A stretch of DNA of 64,000 nt from Clavelina lepadiformis (taxonomy: Eukaryota > Chordata > Ascidiacea > Aplousobranchia > Clavelinidae): the NCBI RefSeq assembly GCF_947623445.1, contig NC_135242.1:3534001-3598000 (forward strand), read 5' to 3'. Under the pieces are notes generated by a model that worked only from the letters and a program-made list of their open reading frames with translations, did not search any database and was not told the DNA's origin. Made by a program: the position numbers and the translations under genes. This document shows, in pieces, positions 36,901 to 51,600 of this stretch. The first letter of the stretch is position 1. Every line of letters begins with the position of its first letter.

Positions 36901-37269
36901 AGAAATGTTAGCAGTGAGTACATGATACAGTTGATACAGTGCAGCATGATACAGTTACTTGACATTGATTTAAGTTGATTTTCTTTAGCTGCGTTGTCAG
37001 TTGGTTTTATGGATTTTCTGAGAAGGTTGCTGTTTCATGCAAACTGAATTAGTTGAATTTTTTGTATTATGTTAGAAATTCAAAACGCCTCCACTGGGTC
37101 GAAAAAGATGACGGATTTCTTCAAACAGAAGAAAAGAAAGTTTGTCCCAGATAAGGGAAACACGCTGGATAACCAATCAGCTGATGATGATGAAAATAAG
37201 AACCTCGCGAAAGAACTGGGAAGTTCATCATCAGTTATCGATGACAACGATGTCATATATGTACAATAG
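33959..37269 (+). CDS. GEN1: Holliday junction 5' flap endonuclease GEN1
   Basis: GEN1 is the XPG/RAD2-family nuclease that cuts four-way junctions late in recombination. Ten exons close in phase: 33959-34122, 34388-34504, 34867-34936, 35067-35243, 35469-35609, 35821-35950, 36068-36216, 36421-36626, 36744-36913 and 37076-37269, 505 residues. The N-domain starts MGVYGLWDILEENKIG, without the extra Met-Gly spacing of FEN1. Metal ligands are in place: LAVDLAPW, LVFVIDGKPP, ADGEAEATCA and TNDSDVFLYGA. The helix-hairpin-helix reads TGCDYTVDGKHGVPGIGK. A Cys/His-rich stretch (CTVCKHL, CDDCGRDC) parallels human. WLVRGYGEHVS may be in the chromo-like region. The tail is short, basic and acidic, and carries SKKMTDFF at 450-457, a PCNA-box-like motif. 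Human GEN1 is 908 residues; the missing part is its disordered C-terminus. The exon 4 acceptor was set at 35066 because the upstream AGs break phase. Confidence 0.93.
34679..34699. repeat. (AT)n microsatellite in GEN1 intron 2
   Basis: About ten AT units; other TATA-rich words lie just upstream (34585-34625). Confidence 0.9.
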
Positions 37270-37549
37270 GAGTTGATCTTAAGATCTGCTCTGGTGTTGA
37301 ACACACCTTGTTGTTGACAGTAATTTGTGAAACCGCAACTGTGAAAAACCTTCCACCTAAAATACCTCTTTAAGACGACAGCCTTTGTTTAGTAAGTGAC
37401 GATTTTATATTTAACACTTTTTAACAGTTCTTCATAATATATATAATCACACTGTGTTCAAATATTATTTGTGTTTGTACTAAATGTTTTTGTGTATCTG
37501 GCTGTCTGCTTTTACAATTTTACATTATGTTGATTGTTTTATCGTGTAA

Positions 37550-37555
37550 AATAAA
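37550..37555 (+). terminator. Polyadenylation signal of GEN1
   Basis: AATAAA 281 bases after the GEN1 stop, preceded by T-rich sequence. Confidence 0.55.
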
Positions 37556-38221
37556 TTGTACGACAGTAACCATCATTACGTATCAAGAAGCCGTCAAACA
37601 GGGTGAAACTAAGATCTCTGTGATTTTGTTGGGCTTTTAAGTATGGCTTAAAAAAAATTTGTTTAGACCAACCAGAAGGCAGCATGGTTTGTGTTGTTCT
37701 GTAGCGTGGGAATTACCCCAGCAGTTGGTGGGTTTAAACGTTCCAGAATTATGCTAAAAATTTCTATGAATGTAGCCAAAATTGTTTTTTAGGCCAAAAA
37801 TTCTGGAATCGATTTTTCGCCTCTGTTAAAACATTTTGAATCATGTTTTTTGACGGCATTTTATGGAATGTTAGTCCAAAGTGTCATGCAAAATTTCAGA
37901 GTGCCCCATGGAGGATTTTTCGAGTAATCAGTTTTTTAGTAAATTCACTGTATAATAAATCAAACAAGACTTTTATAGCATTTTTGGTGTTTCACGGCTC
38001 CTTAATACATATCTGGAAATAAATCAATATTAATGAATGTCTTTGGAGAAATTGTTCAACTTCAAACTCATGAAAATTCTTCATCAAATGGATTTGATGC
38101 AAAAATACAATTACAACTGGTGGCGCTAAAGAATAACAGCATCGTAATGATGAAACTTTAGTGGATTATATAAAGTTATAAAAGTACGTAATTAATGCGT
38201 TGTCAACAGTGGGAAGCTTGG

Positions 38222-38330
38222 CAGTTCGTAGCGTTTATTTTTGGCTATTGACTGTGTAGAGCGAAAAGGTGTTAACCTTGTTCTATGAATGACAAAACAA
38301 GAAATTGCCGCAGGCTCCGCTTGAATAAAT
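38222..38330 (-). repeat. SINE-like repeat, diverged copy
   Basis: On the minus strand TTAACACCTTTTCGCTC and CACAGTCAATAGCC followed by an A-rich end match copies 11605-11790 and 17722-17885 in order. Confidence 0.45.
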
Positions 38331-41300
38331 TATATATTTAATCTAGCCGAAAAACTTTCATTTTACGGTTTTAATTCCCTTATTCAAGGCTAGGTTACTT
38401 ATAAAATTTGAACAAAATTCTTTTTTAAACTTTTGTAAGTCGACATTAGTTGAACTACCTGTATAGAGTTTGTTACTTGGTTTTAAACCAGCTTGCAATG
38501 GCCAGGTGTATTTGAAATAATTTCTATGGCCCAACTGAAAATTTTTCCACAGGCCCCGCAGTTGGTTAATCAAGCTTATTGGTTTTCTTTTGTCAATATT
38601 CCTCTAACTGCAGTTAAATTGGAAGCAAAGTAAGTAGAAACTCATGTTTAAATCACTTCATAAACAGTTAGTTTCTAGTATCATACAAACAATTATTCGT
38701 TGTATGATTTTTAATTTCGGTGCTTGTATACGATGAAAAGCTCATATTGGATGCTGTAATGGCTAGTACGCCCACATATTCTCAAGGGTTTCTTACAAGC
38801 CCGAAGTACTGTTGACATGCGGAAGTTTTTTAAGGTTATCCCAGATCAGGTGATTTAATTTCCCACCGGACATGGTGAGAAAATATTGACTCTGCAGGTG
38901 GAGAGGTTTTACCTGGTATACGACAAGCTAGTGACCCTATCCAGTTACTGTTTGTTTAGTAAACTCGTATTTTACGTTTTCGGACTTTATATTAGAATCA
39001 AATTTGTCAAGCAATGAGTGTGGACTCTTTGAAAAGGGAAACGGTTGGTCCAGTTTAGTTATGCAACGATATTCTGCATGCTATAGGCAAAATATCGATG
39101 CAATTTTACTCTATGTTAAGTCTTAAGAGCATACAGTGAATGCTTCGAGAATGACTGGCGTTTGCGTTAATCGCGTGGCTACAATTTCCTGTCCTGAACG
39201 TTTTGTGGAAAATTTTAAAGGGAATGTAGTTTGAATTTAGCTGAAAGGTAATTTATTTAAGTTCATACAACTAATTTTAACCGATTAAATTGTGGTAAGA
39301 AAACCTAGTGTAATTAATAATACATTTACAGTTAAGGGGGTAAACTACACTATGCAAAACCAACAATATACAACTAAAATATCACTTTGGATACTTTAAC
39401 TTTAAGCCATCTTTCTTTAGCGTTAGTGCACGCATGATACAAGCGACAAAATCGGGCAATGTTTGAGTACCATGAGAGCTTAGACAAGTTTGAAATGTCG
39501 AGGGAGTTCTAAGACATACGAACGGTATTAAAGGCAAACATCACAATGTAAATAAGATATGCCTTTGGAGGGTCAGTTTTTATATGTCATATAATAAAAC
39601 AAGTTTTAAAGGTTATTATTTTCGATGCTCCATAGCCTACCGTACATACGTCACTAGGTCTATACGCTCATTAGGCTCGCTTCGTAAGCTTGCATTGCAG
39701 TGCGAAAAGCAAGATGAGCTTAAACCTAATTGCGCGACCTTAGCAGCAGCAAAGCCTAGATTCTGTGTTTGAACTATTGCAAAACAACTTGCACTGCAAA
39801 TGTATATGCTGCTGTTTCGCTTATGGTTCTTTGAACAGCGTTTGTGAGCTAGTGCCGTTCTGCAATGCTTGGCCTATTTTTGGTCTATCGATATCTTCGC
39901 TTGGCCTAGTTTTAAACCGGAAATTTTAGATAGTTTGATAGTTCTAGACATTCACTGACAGTTGCTACCGGTATCAGTCAACAACATAGAGTCATAGAGA
40001 CTAGCCTTGCTCTTTCAAAACTGTTAGGAAGTTGTGATTGCAGACGCAACCTGCCAGTGAACGTATATTCAGCTACGTGTAATGCGCGATACGAAGTCAG
40101 CACGCGTCGACCATTTTATCACAGCACTGCGGAAACTTTACCTGCGTGGTCGATGATACCCTATCTGCCGATTGTTTGGTATGTGACGTCACCGTGTATA
40201 GGTTATGTGCGTAAACTTTGTCATGCTCTATGGACACCACTCTACTGTGCTATAGGTGGCCTGTTATCAATTTAGAGATTAGGTTCTGTCGCCCTAAAAG
40301 TAGTAAATTTTATCACGTTTACCTGCTTAGCTATATACAGTTGAGGATGTGTTAAAGTTTATCACTTTTAGCGGAAGTGTTAACTAGCGTTGTGTAAACT
40401 CGAGCATAAGGTAATTTGACTTTGTCAAAGAAGATTTTATGTTTTAAGCTGGTATAATAAGTACCCTGGTGATTACTTCGCGAAGTTTATGTACACTTTT
40501 GTACTGCGGTATTTTGTCCAGGTAAGTGGGACAACAGACGGGTGGTTTTGTCACAGTTTTTCACTTGACGTTATAGTGTTGATTGTCTTCGGTTTGTGGA
40601 AAGAACAGTCTGTTGTAATTACCACATACAGACTACTCAATCGTACTTAAGCGTCTAATTAATAACCGGCCTGCTGACACATGCTATACATTGCACTCCC
40701 GGAGGCTATCGAAGTATTGATTTACTGGTTTTTTTTTTATCTAGCATAGTCACAGTCTATACAGCAGATAAAGGTACAAAGACTACAGACAGCTTACGTA
40801 CCAGTACGTTTGAGTTTGTTTACACCGGATGGTTTGCCATTGGTAAAAGCAAGGGAAAACATATCATTTCATATACATACCATTACGAATATGCGATTCT
40901 TATCTAAACGGATAGCGTGAAAACAAACGCGATGCATCAACTCTTTGTGCACCTATAGCTATAGAGTTACATCGCCGTTGTAATTTAAGCTTGACGGCTT
41001 TCTTTGTAGCCTTAATTGTTTATCGTTATCACGTAAAATGGATCCTGTCACGTTTTGTTGTTTAGCCCGACCGCGGAAGTACGATAGCATTCAAGGACGT
41101 TGCTTGAAGCTTGCTGTTTGGCAGCTGGTGTAGATCTGCTTTGCTTTAATCGCATCGTACGTGGTTTATACATCTGTTTTGTGACGAAATTTTATTGGTA
41201 ATGACAACAAGAAATTGATATTACCTTTGACCACTTCGGTAGCCAATGATGTGAGATACCAACTTCACGTTTACGTGAATTATTTCAGTCTATCTATTCA

Positions 41301-41838
41301 CATAGTTGAGCTGCCGACTGGGACTTACTGAATGTGAATTAACGTAAGTTACATAAACGTCTTGCAGGTTGCAGTCAAATTCATAATTCGATTGCCGTAT
41401 TGGCACGTGGAAGGATTTGCATGTTATTCCGGACGGTTATAAGTGACGCATAAAGTTATGTAAAAAGTGCTTGTCATGTACTGTGTAATGCAACTACTGT
41501 ACTGTATATGGTACTGTACTGTATAACTGTATGCACGACATGAGTCATGCTAATTTAAATATATCCAAACCATATGTGGCATAATCTCATTTGGCAAGCG
41601 AAGAAAACTTGTTATCTCCGCTTTTCCGGTCTTTAATTAACTGCTCAAAGAATTGCAAATTTCATTAAGGCAACGGTTTTATTGCAGACTGTAAGACGTT
41701 TAGTCAATAAAAATCAAATCCAGGTTGTTGCTGTAAATACTATAAATACTTCTGGTTGCAGCTTTCTGTAAATTGTCTTGTCTGGCATGCTATCGGATCA
41801 AATTAAGTAGTTCAAGTCGTAAATCTATCAAATTTACA

Positions 41839-44121
41839 ATGGCCAAGGCGCCCCAGAAGACGGTCGTAATAACAGGTTAGTAAATCTTTGATTGAGTACA
41901 AGTAGGGATTTAATGCAGAAAAATCTGCTAATTAGCACATTTTAAAACCCTATTGTACGTTTTTCGAAAAGAAAATTTCCCTCAAAACCGTTAACAATTA
42001 CGTCAGGTTGCGACTTACCCAATTCATACGGCTACGAGTTAGCACTGTGTCTGGACAAGCAAGGCTACACCGTATTTGCGGGATGTGCAGATTGCAATAG
42101 CATCGGCGCTCGTTCCCTCGCCTCACGTGGTTCCACTCGACTCGCAGTTATGCAAATTGACGTCACAAAACAAGAGCAAATTGACGATGCAACCGAGATG
42201 ATTCAGGATTTGTTGGGGGATGAAGGTGAAAGCAGTCCTTTGTATTTTTGTTTCATTTTCAACCTCATTGTAATCCGGTTTCCGTGTACTGTGAGTCACC
42301 GTAAAGATTGATAATAATATAATCAGCCCGTGTTTCATCGTGTTATAGACAACAAACTTCGACGAACACAGACGATTTTTCTTTTTACATGCGTCGTATA
42401 GCGATTACTAAGTCCTATATTGGCGATGTGTTTTGATGGCCTTTCTAATACCGCATTTTTCACGTTGACAGCATTATGGGCGGTTGTCAACTGCGCGGAA
42501 TCCTACGCGGTTGCCGAGGTTGATTGGTGCGCCACTGAAGATTTTGACCGGATCATGCAAATAAACTATCTGGGCCCAGTTCGTGTCGTGAAATCATTGC
42601 TACACCTGTTACGACGCTCTCGAGGCAGGGTGGTGAACCTAAGCAGCATATCAGGTAGCTCTATCATTCACCAGGGAGCCATTTTTTCCATCAAACGGTT
42701 TCATATATTTTTCAGGCTGTTTTTCTCGGGCCGGTCAGTCAGCTTACGCGGCAAGTAAGTTTGCGTTGGAAGCGTTCAGTGACTCGCTGCGACAGGAGAT
42801 GCTGAAATGGGGCGTTTTCGTTAGTCTGGTTCAACCTGCCTACTTCCCAGGTACGCATAACTTCAAATTAGTTATTTTAGACTGTTTGAAGAGGCGTTTA
42901 GTTAAACTGTTCTTGCTTTGGCGTAAATGCTTTTCGGCTTATGTTTATTGACTACTATGTGAACAGAGCCGTGTTAATCATGTATCTTACCATGCTAATT
43001 AATTACGCTGCCGCCATTTTTTAAACGGCACGGTCCCAGAAGCAGCTATTGATGATCAATATGTGGCATTTTTCATTGCCTGACGCGTTCCCATGAATAA
43101 TTAATTAATTTATACGAGACGTCTGTAACGGGATTGCGGTGAAAAATGTTGCTTGGATGGCTCCACTTGTTCATCGATGTCATGTGTAGTTAAATGTAGA
43201 AGAACCGACTGCATCAAAGATTTTCTATTTTGTAAAAAGGTTTTTGTCCTAATTTACATCACATAGTCAAACTTGACATGTCAATTTCAACGCTGCTACC
43301 TGTAATGCACTTATAATACACAAATTAAATAAAAGCATCTGAACACAGGTGCATGTGAAAAATATGGGACAAACTGACGTAAAGTGGTGAATGGTTTATA
43401 GAATTGCAGTGTCGGTTTCACTTTTATGTTTGCCTGGCACCGCTTATGCTCTCACAAGTCGCATTGTTACATTTAATTTGCAGAAGTCGAATCCGTGCTT
43501 TCGGACTCGGAAACATCGCTCCGCTTGAAACGCGTTCCGCAAACCGTGAAAGATGTTTACGGAGATGATTACTTCGCCCATTACATCCACTCCGTCGGAG
43601 GCGGAGCAGATTCCCCAAAGAACAGGGATGAAGATCCGACGCTGAATCCGTTGCTGTCAGAGAGTCAGTGCTCCACGTTAACATCCGGATACTCCTCCCT
43701 GTCGTCCACTTCCTCCTCCATAAAGAAAGTCAACCAGGAAAGTCTGAAGTCACGCAGCATCCGATCCGACTCCAGCCTGCAACCATCGTCCAAGAAAGTC
43801 GATTTGCCCAGCAAGGGCGATTCAAAGCAATCGCCGGAAATTTCAAAGAGACGAAGTTCTTCCTCTCTCCCTACCTCCGCCTCTTCCACTCTCAAATCAA
43901 AGGGTCCGATCAACCTCGGGAACATGAACCGAGTCCTTCACGCCCTCATGGAAGCAGTAACGGCGCCATCGCCCAAAGTTCGCTACTTCGTCGGTTCCGT
44001 CCAGGATAAGATGCTCAAGTCTTTCTCCACTCTTCTTCCCACCGTCTTCATGGACACTTACTTCACATCCGGAGAGGTGTCGAAGGTCGTACCGAAGCTT
44101 ATAAAGGAAAAACTGGAATAA
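41839..44121 (+). CDS. SDR9C-type short-chain dehydrogenase with a Ser-rich insert
   Basis: It resembles the BDH1/retinol dehydrogenase/17-beta-HSD6 group of NAD(H) oxidoreductases; the substrate cannot be told. Five exons close in phase: 41839-41875, 42007-42225, 42472-42654, 42716-42850 and 43484-44121, 403 residues. The family features are TVVITGCD, YTVFAGC, IDVTKQEQ, RGRVVNLSSISG (catalytic Ser) and YAASKFALEAFSDSLR (Tyr157, Lys161). Two motifs are altered: the glycine-rich turn reads GCDLPNSYGYELA rather than GCDSGFG, and the usual NNAG reads NCAE. Residues about 231-331, in the last exon, form a Ser/Lys-rich low-complexity insert not found in BDH1. The family C-terminus resumes with RVLHALMEAVTAPSPKVRYF and ends IKEKLE. 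There is no signal peptide. It may bind cofactor poorly or have changed function; that is inference. Confidence 0.85.
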
Positions 44122-45466
44122 TTCAATCACACCAAGTAAGATCGATGAGGTTTGAAGCTGTCATGCAATGGCGGCATATTTTAAGGACAAATCCCGTTGA
44201 AAAGGGAAAGCCGAAATCGAAAGCGTTTATTAATCCACACGCCTGCAATCCAGTACCCATGTTTGAGTGTTTGGTGAGGTGTACAATTTCACAGAGATAT
44301 CAGAAGAATATAGATTTAACCCAATACAAGGTAAAATTGTTTTATTGGTTATTTTTTTAACATGTTTTAGCTTTAAATGTCTCCATTTGTCATTCTTATT
44401 GCGTACACGTAACTGGTCCATTAAGAAACGAATCAACCGAATAGATATATTTAAACCATGAAGTGTGTTTTTACTCGTTCCCTTTCCATGTCTTCCAAAT
44501 GACGATATTTATAGAAACAATTCTACATTTGTTGTTGTCTCTGAAAAATCGGTCAATAGTGACTAAAAATTTATCACAAGTAACTATAAGCGTTTGTTAT
44601 GATTTTTCAGTAATTTGGTCTGTTATCTTTCATTTTCTGGACGTGACCACCATAATTTCGTCGTCTAAATAGCGTCTTCTGTTGTCAGACAAAACGACTT
44701 ATCGTCGTTCTTTGTTCGCATTTATTTATTCTCGAATTCTGTTTTATTAAATGCAATTTCACTTCAACATCCTGCGGTCTGCACCTGTTGTGTACTGTGC
44801 AGTAGCCGGTAAAAACGCTTCGAGGTTATAGAAAGGCGGAAAATTCTGTACATTTTGATGAGGATGTGTCTGTGTGAAGCTTCAGCTTAAATGCAATTTG
44901 ACATTGATGTGTGTAAGCAAAGCGTTATGCATAGCTTAATGCATGCCGCTACAAAAACATTTAGCTTTCATCAAACTTGTTAAAAAGATTTGTTCCTTAT
45001 ACTTCCTTATAATTCTCAACTCAAAATACTAAACAAGAAACGTTGTTTTGACGAACACTCCCATGAGGTTGACCCTCGGTGAGTCACATAAACCGATGAC
45101 GTCATATGTGAAGTGACGCGTCGAGTAGGCGCAATCTAGCCCAGCGGCGGGTTTTGCACGTGCCCACTCATTGACTTTTCTCTTTGACTGCCTTCGTTTG
45201 TCAAGTTGCGTACGGGTTTGAATATGCAGAAATTAAAACATTTTCTTTGTATAAGTTACCGAAAACAAATAGGCTGTGTGTTGTTGATTTTTACTTTAAA
45301 TATGACCATTAACAAACATGAGTGGTAATAGCATACTGTATTTCGAGAGTATAAATGTTCGAAAATCAGCTATATTTGGCCCATGAGTTATTGCATGCGT
45401 TAGCTGGATCAACAAATGAATTTGGTCACGAACCCGCACACTTGTTTGTTCATTCAAGCGTGAAAT
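44122..45466. other. Convergent 3' flanks, no gene seen
   Basis: Between the SDR gene (plus) and the ARH2-like gene (minus), holding their 3' UTRs. Short frames at 44145-44672 look like chance. Confidence 0.5.
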
Positions 45467-47674
<2,208 letters not shown>

Positions 47675-48686
47675 ATGAGATGAATATTTTTGTCTCTTTG
47701 CGCCCTCGTTGAAACCTTGCTCTTAAAAAATCGTTTTTTTCCCCAAAATGTTGGACCTTTGCAAACTTCGAGGTACTTACTACTTGTACTTAACTTGTAA
47801 CTAACTGCTGGTTACTTGGCATGCCTGTGCAAGATTGAATTTGCGATTTCAGCTGCGAACAGGCGTTCCTGGTTCCAAGTAGGTTTGGAAAGAACGGTGA
47901 TGACACGAACCAGGCACATTTGTTATCTACGTCACATGGCCTGTCACTTCAAGTGGCTCAAATACTCAGTCTTAATGACAGTTATGGCCTCAGATGTTTC
48001 ACCAGATCTTATTGAAAAGTTCAGCTTCACAAAACACGAGCTCGTGGGCATGTTATCAGTGCTGTATATTTTTCTACATGGTGAATACGATTTCGTGCGC
48101 CATTTGCAACAAGCAAATATAAAATATCATATAATTCATATAAAAGTTTGAGCGAATAACGGTATTGTGATGTTTTTTTCTTGTTTGAAAATTTGGAATC
48201 AGTCTCAAACTTGAGACAATGCAGGATTGAAGAATGCTGTTTGCAAGGTATCACCCAGAAATAGAATAACAAAAGCGCTTAAAAGTATCTAAAGCAAATA
48301 AATAACACAAGCGAAGAAAATTTTAAATAAATAACTAATTACAAAATCTACAGACTACTGAAGCTGTGTGACCAAATTACTTTCACGAACGATCGTTTGT
48401 AGGCTACATACTAAAAATAACACTCTATAGAGATTTGTAGAGTATGATCAGAGTTGATGATATCCCTAAATACATCGAAATCACGCAAAACTTTCAATGA
48501 TTGCTCTGATTTTTTGAAAATTAAGATTTTTATGTCGACATTTTCGCAAGAAACACTTGATATGAATTGTCGGTGAATTTGAAAAAAGTTGACACGTGAT
48601 ACGTGAAAGTGATTCGTCTATAATGAAGAAGCGGCATCAGTGTCATCCTTGAGGCTGGTACTGCTGCTCTCAAACGCTTCCTCCAG
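47675..48686. other. Intergenic, no supported gene
   Basis: Between SLC6 (its 3' end) and the ARH2-like gene start, both minus. A plus-strand frame of 111 residues (47816-48151) has no resemblance or splice context and is not called. Confidence 0.5.
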
Positions 48687-51600
48687 TTAAAAAGAGTTCA
48701 TGCGAGCATTTTTGTACATCTGGCAGCTCTCGTAGGAGGGAGGGGAAGGTTCGTTGGAGGAGGAAGTGGAAGAGCAGGATATTTTTGAAGAGGACGACTC
48801 CGGACACTCGCAGAATGATCCTTGATGCCGATCTGCGGATAGGCGCAATCCGCAGATCGACTTCCCGAAGATGTCGCGGATTCTGCTTCCACTTGCTCCC
48901 ATGTTGCTATGGACGAGATGTTTGTGATGATTGCCAAATATGGGCGTGCATGCTTTCTGGATTCGCTGAAAGCAGAAGTAGTTTAGTATTTATATGTCGC
49001 TTATAACTCTAATGAATCGTTTGAAAGCAAATTTAACGAAGAAATTTAACTTTCACTTAATTAAACCTGTCGTGCCAGTTAACAGACATTCACGTATAGT
49101 TTGTCAAGATCTCGCTTGAATAACGCTTACTAGCGTCTCACACTCTTCAGTTCTTACAAAACAGATGGTTACTTAGTAATAACCATGATTACAAATAGCC
49201 TACAACCTTACCTGGAAAAAAGTGTCACCAGGTGTCTTCAGAATTTGATAAATGGCACCGATAGGTATACATAGCATGGAGGAGAGAGCTAGGATCCATC
49301 CGATAAAAATTCCCCACCAAGGGTACTCATAGGTGCGGTTGTAGGTAAGAGGTTTATGACCGACAAATGTGAAAATCAAAATGCCCTGAAAAAAATATAA
49401 AATTATTACCAAACTTTATATTTTTGTCTAAATAAAAGGTCTAAAGTTAAATGCTCATAAAACGCCAATTCGCTGCAATAGATCGTCGTTTGATTGTCTT
49501 TTTAACGGCCTAAGTTTATCAGCAGTTAACAGCAGACGGATTTCTTAAACCCGTTATTACAAGATCAATGTGGTAACAGGCGCTGTCACTGCTATTAGCT
49601 ACTATAAAAACAGCTTTCGCCTTGCTGGCATTTTTCGGGGAATTCCCCATTTACTACCAGATTTGTGACAGCTGAAACTTATCCTTACTAGACTTATATT
49701 TAGAGAATTACCATTGCTATAGCTGGAGTTATGAAGAGCCAGCATATCTTCATGAGAAAACACGGCTTATAACCGATCATGTCTTCTAAGTTTCGGTAAT
49801 ATCTGCTGACACCTGTTCAGAGGAAACAAGTATAAACAAGTTGGATGTCCTGCCCGAAAACGGACGCATAAAACGATCAAATTCCAGCGCTTGGCCTTGT
49901 CAACCATGTTACATCATTTACTAGTTAACGGTCGGCTGGTTAACGTTTCAACCAGCATTCTACCTAGGCTGTTTACCAGTAGCCAGCAGACGTCATTTGC
50001 AAGACAGGGCAACGTTTTTATACAAATTTTTCCAACGAGCTCACCGTAAATCCAAGCTACTGTGATGCACTCCCAAAACGACATCCATAGGAGAGTCATC
50101 CCACTCGCAGAGTAGTAATCAAATATTTGAAAGACGTACATACCTCCCTGGAAGATATGGGAAAGCTTTCGTCAGCAAGTTTTAATCTCCGGAATCATTC
50201 TATCAAGCTGAATCTCAAGTATACAGAGGCGGAAGATTTTTCCTGAAACAAACCTCAGTAATCATGGACAAGCCGACGAGGTAACAGATCACACAGACTA
50301 CCGCCGCAAAACGAGCTCTGTTCGGACGAAGAATTCGTGGAAACATATCAATGACGGCTGTGAGAAAGCCTTCGACTCCAACGAACTGCAGAATTTTACA
50401 CACGTAGAGTTATTCTCTGGTTTTTGGTGTCTGTCGCCACAAGGTGCATGGCATGAGTCTAGGAGTTGTTTTACAAGTTGTTTGTGATGCTTAGAACAAT
50501 ACCGCAGCGGATGGAAAGTTTTTTTACAAGCTTTTAACTATTTAGTTGAAATGTTCTTATCACTGTTACCCGGAAACGCCCGTGCGATATCACTCTATGC
50601 TGAACTGCGGTGCCTTTGATAGTCACAATTACATGAACTACTTTAAGAAAATTGCACACGCGGGGTTCCCACCTGGCTGTCCAACCCAAGGAGAAGAATC
50701 ATAAAAAAGAAAAGGCATGACCACAAGGGGGATAGGGGCATCATGGTAACTCCCTTGGGGTAAGCTATAAACGCAAGCCCCGGGCCGGATTCTGCGACCC
50801 TGTCGATCGGAACGTGCTGCTCGTGCGCCATGAACCCAAGAAAAGTGAAAATGACGAATCCGGCAAAGAAACTTGTTGCGGAGTTGACAACCGCCAATAT
50901 GACGCAATCCCTGCCAAGTGACCGTGTTAGAACATGCCACGGCGGAAAAACAAAATAGACACGCAAACAAAATCATATAGATACGTTGCGTGTCCACTTT
51001 AGATCTACATATATGCTTTAAAACCTACTTGAAGCAGTCGTTATGGTACACATTGTAGCTTCCCAACGCAGCCAAAGCGCCAAGTCCAATGGCGTAGGAG
51101 AAGAACACTTGCGTTCCTGCGTCTATCCAAACCTGAACAAAAAACATCCATTTATTTTAAGTCAAATTCTCACATAATAAAAACGGAGACTCAAAAACGA
51201 AAGTTGTGAAACTCACGAAAGTCTGTTGGTTACCTGGGCCTCTTGTAGCTTGGTCCAATTCGGTTTCAAATAAAACTCAATACCAGTGACGGCGCCAGGC
51301 AGAAAGACGCCACGAACCAGTAAACAGAGAAGCACAACGTAAGGAAAGAGAGCAGTGAAGTAAACAACCTGAAAATAGAAGACAGAAAAAGTTGGGCACG
51401 TTATCAAAATTGCGTTAAGGGTCGTATCTACCTTCGAATTTTGGGTATCACAAATTTGCTGCTTGGAACAAAAGCAAATATGCTGGCTATTGTACATAGA
51501 AGTTATAAGTGCTGATTAAAGCTCGAACTGCTTTCAACTTTGTGAGGTATTTGGTTAAACAAAACCTTTACAGTTTCACAGCATACATCCCAGCTTTAGC

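Larger units (their letters stand above)
37270..41838. other. Intergenic, one SINE-like fragment, no gene seen
   Basis: 4.5 kb between GEN1 and the SDR gene. It holds the GEN1 3' UTR, a SINE-like fragment near 38222-38330 and otherwise unique AT-rich sequence. The 72-residue frame at 40057-40275 has no support. Confidence 0.5.

Noticed and set aside
47816-48151. 111-residue plus-strand frame
   Set aside because: No similarity, no splice context, biased composition; likely chance.
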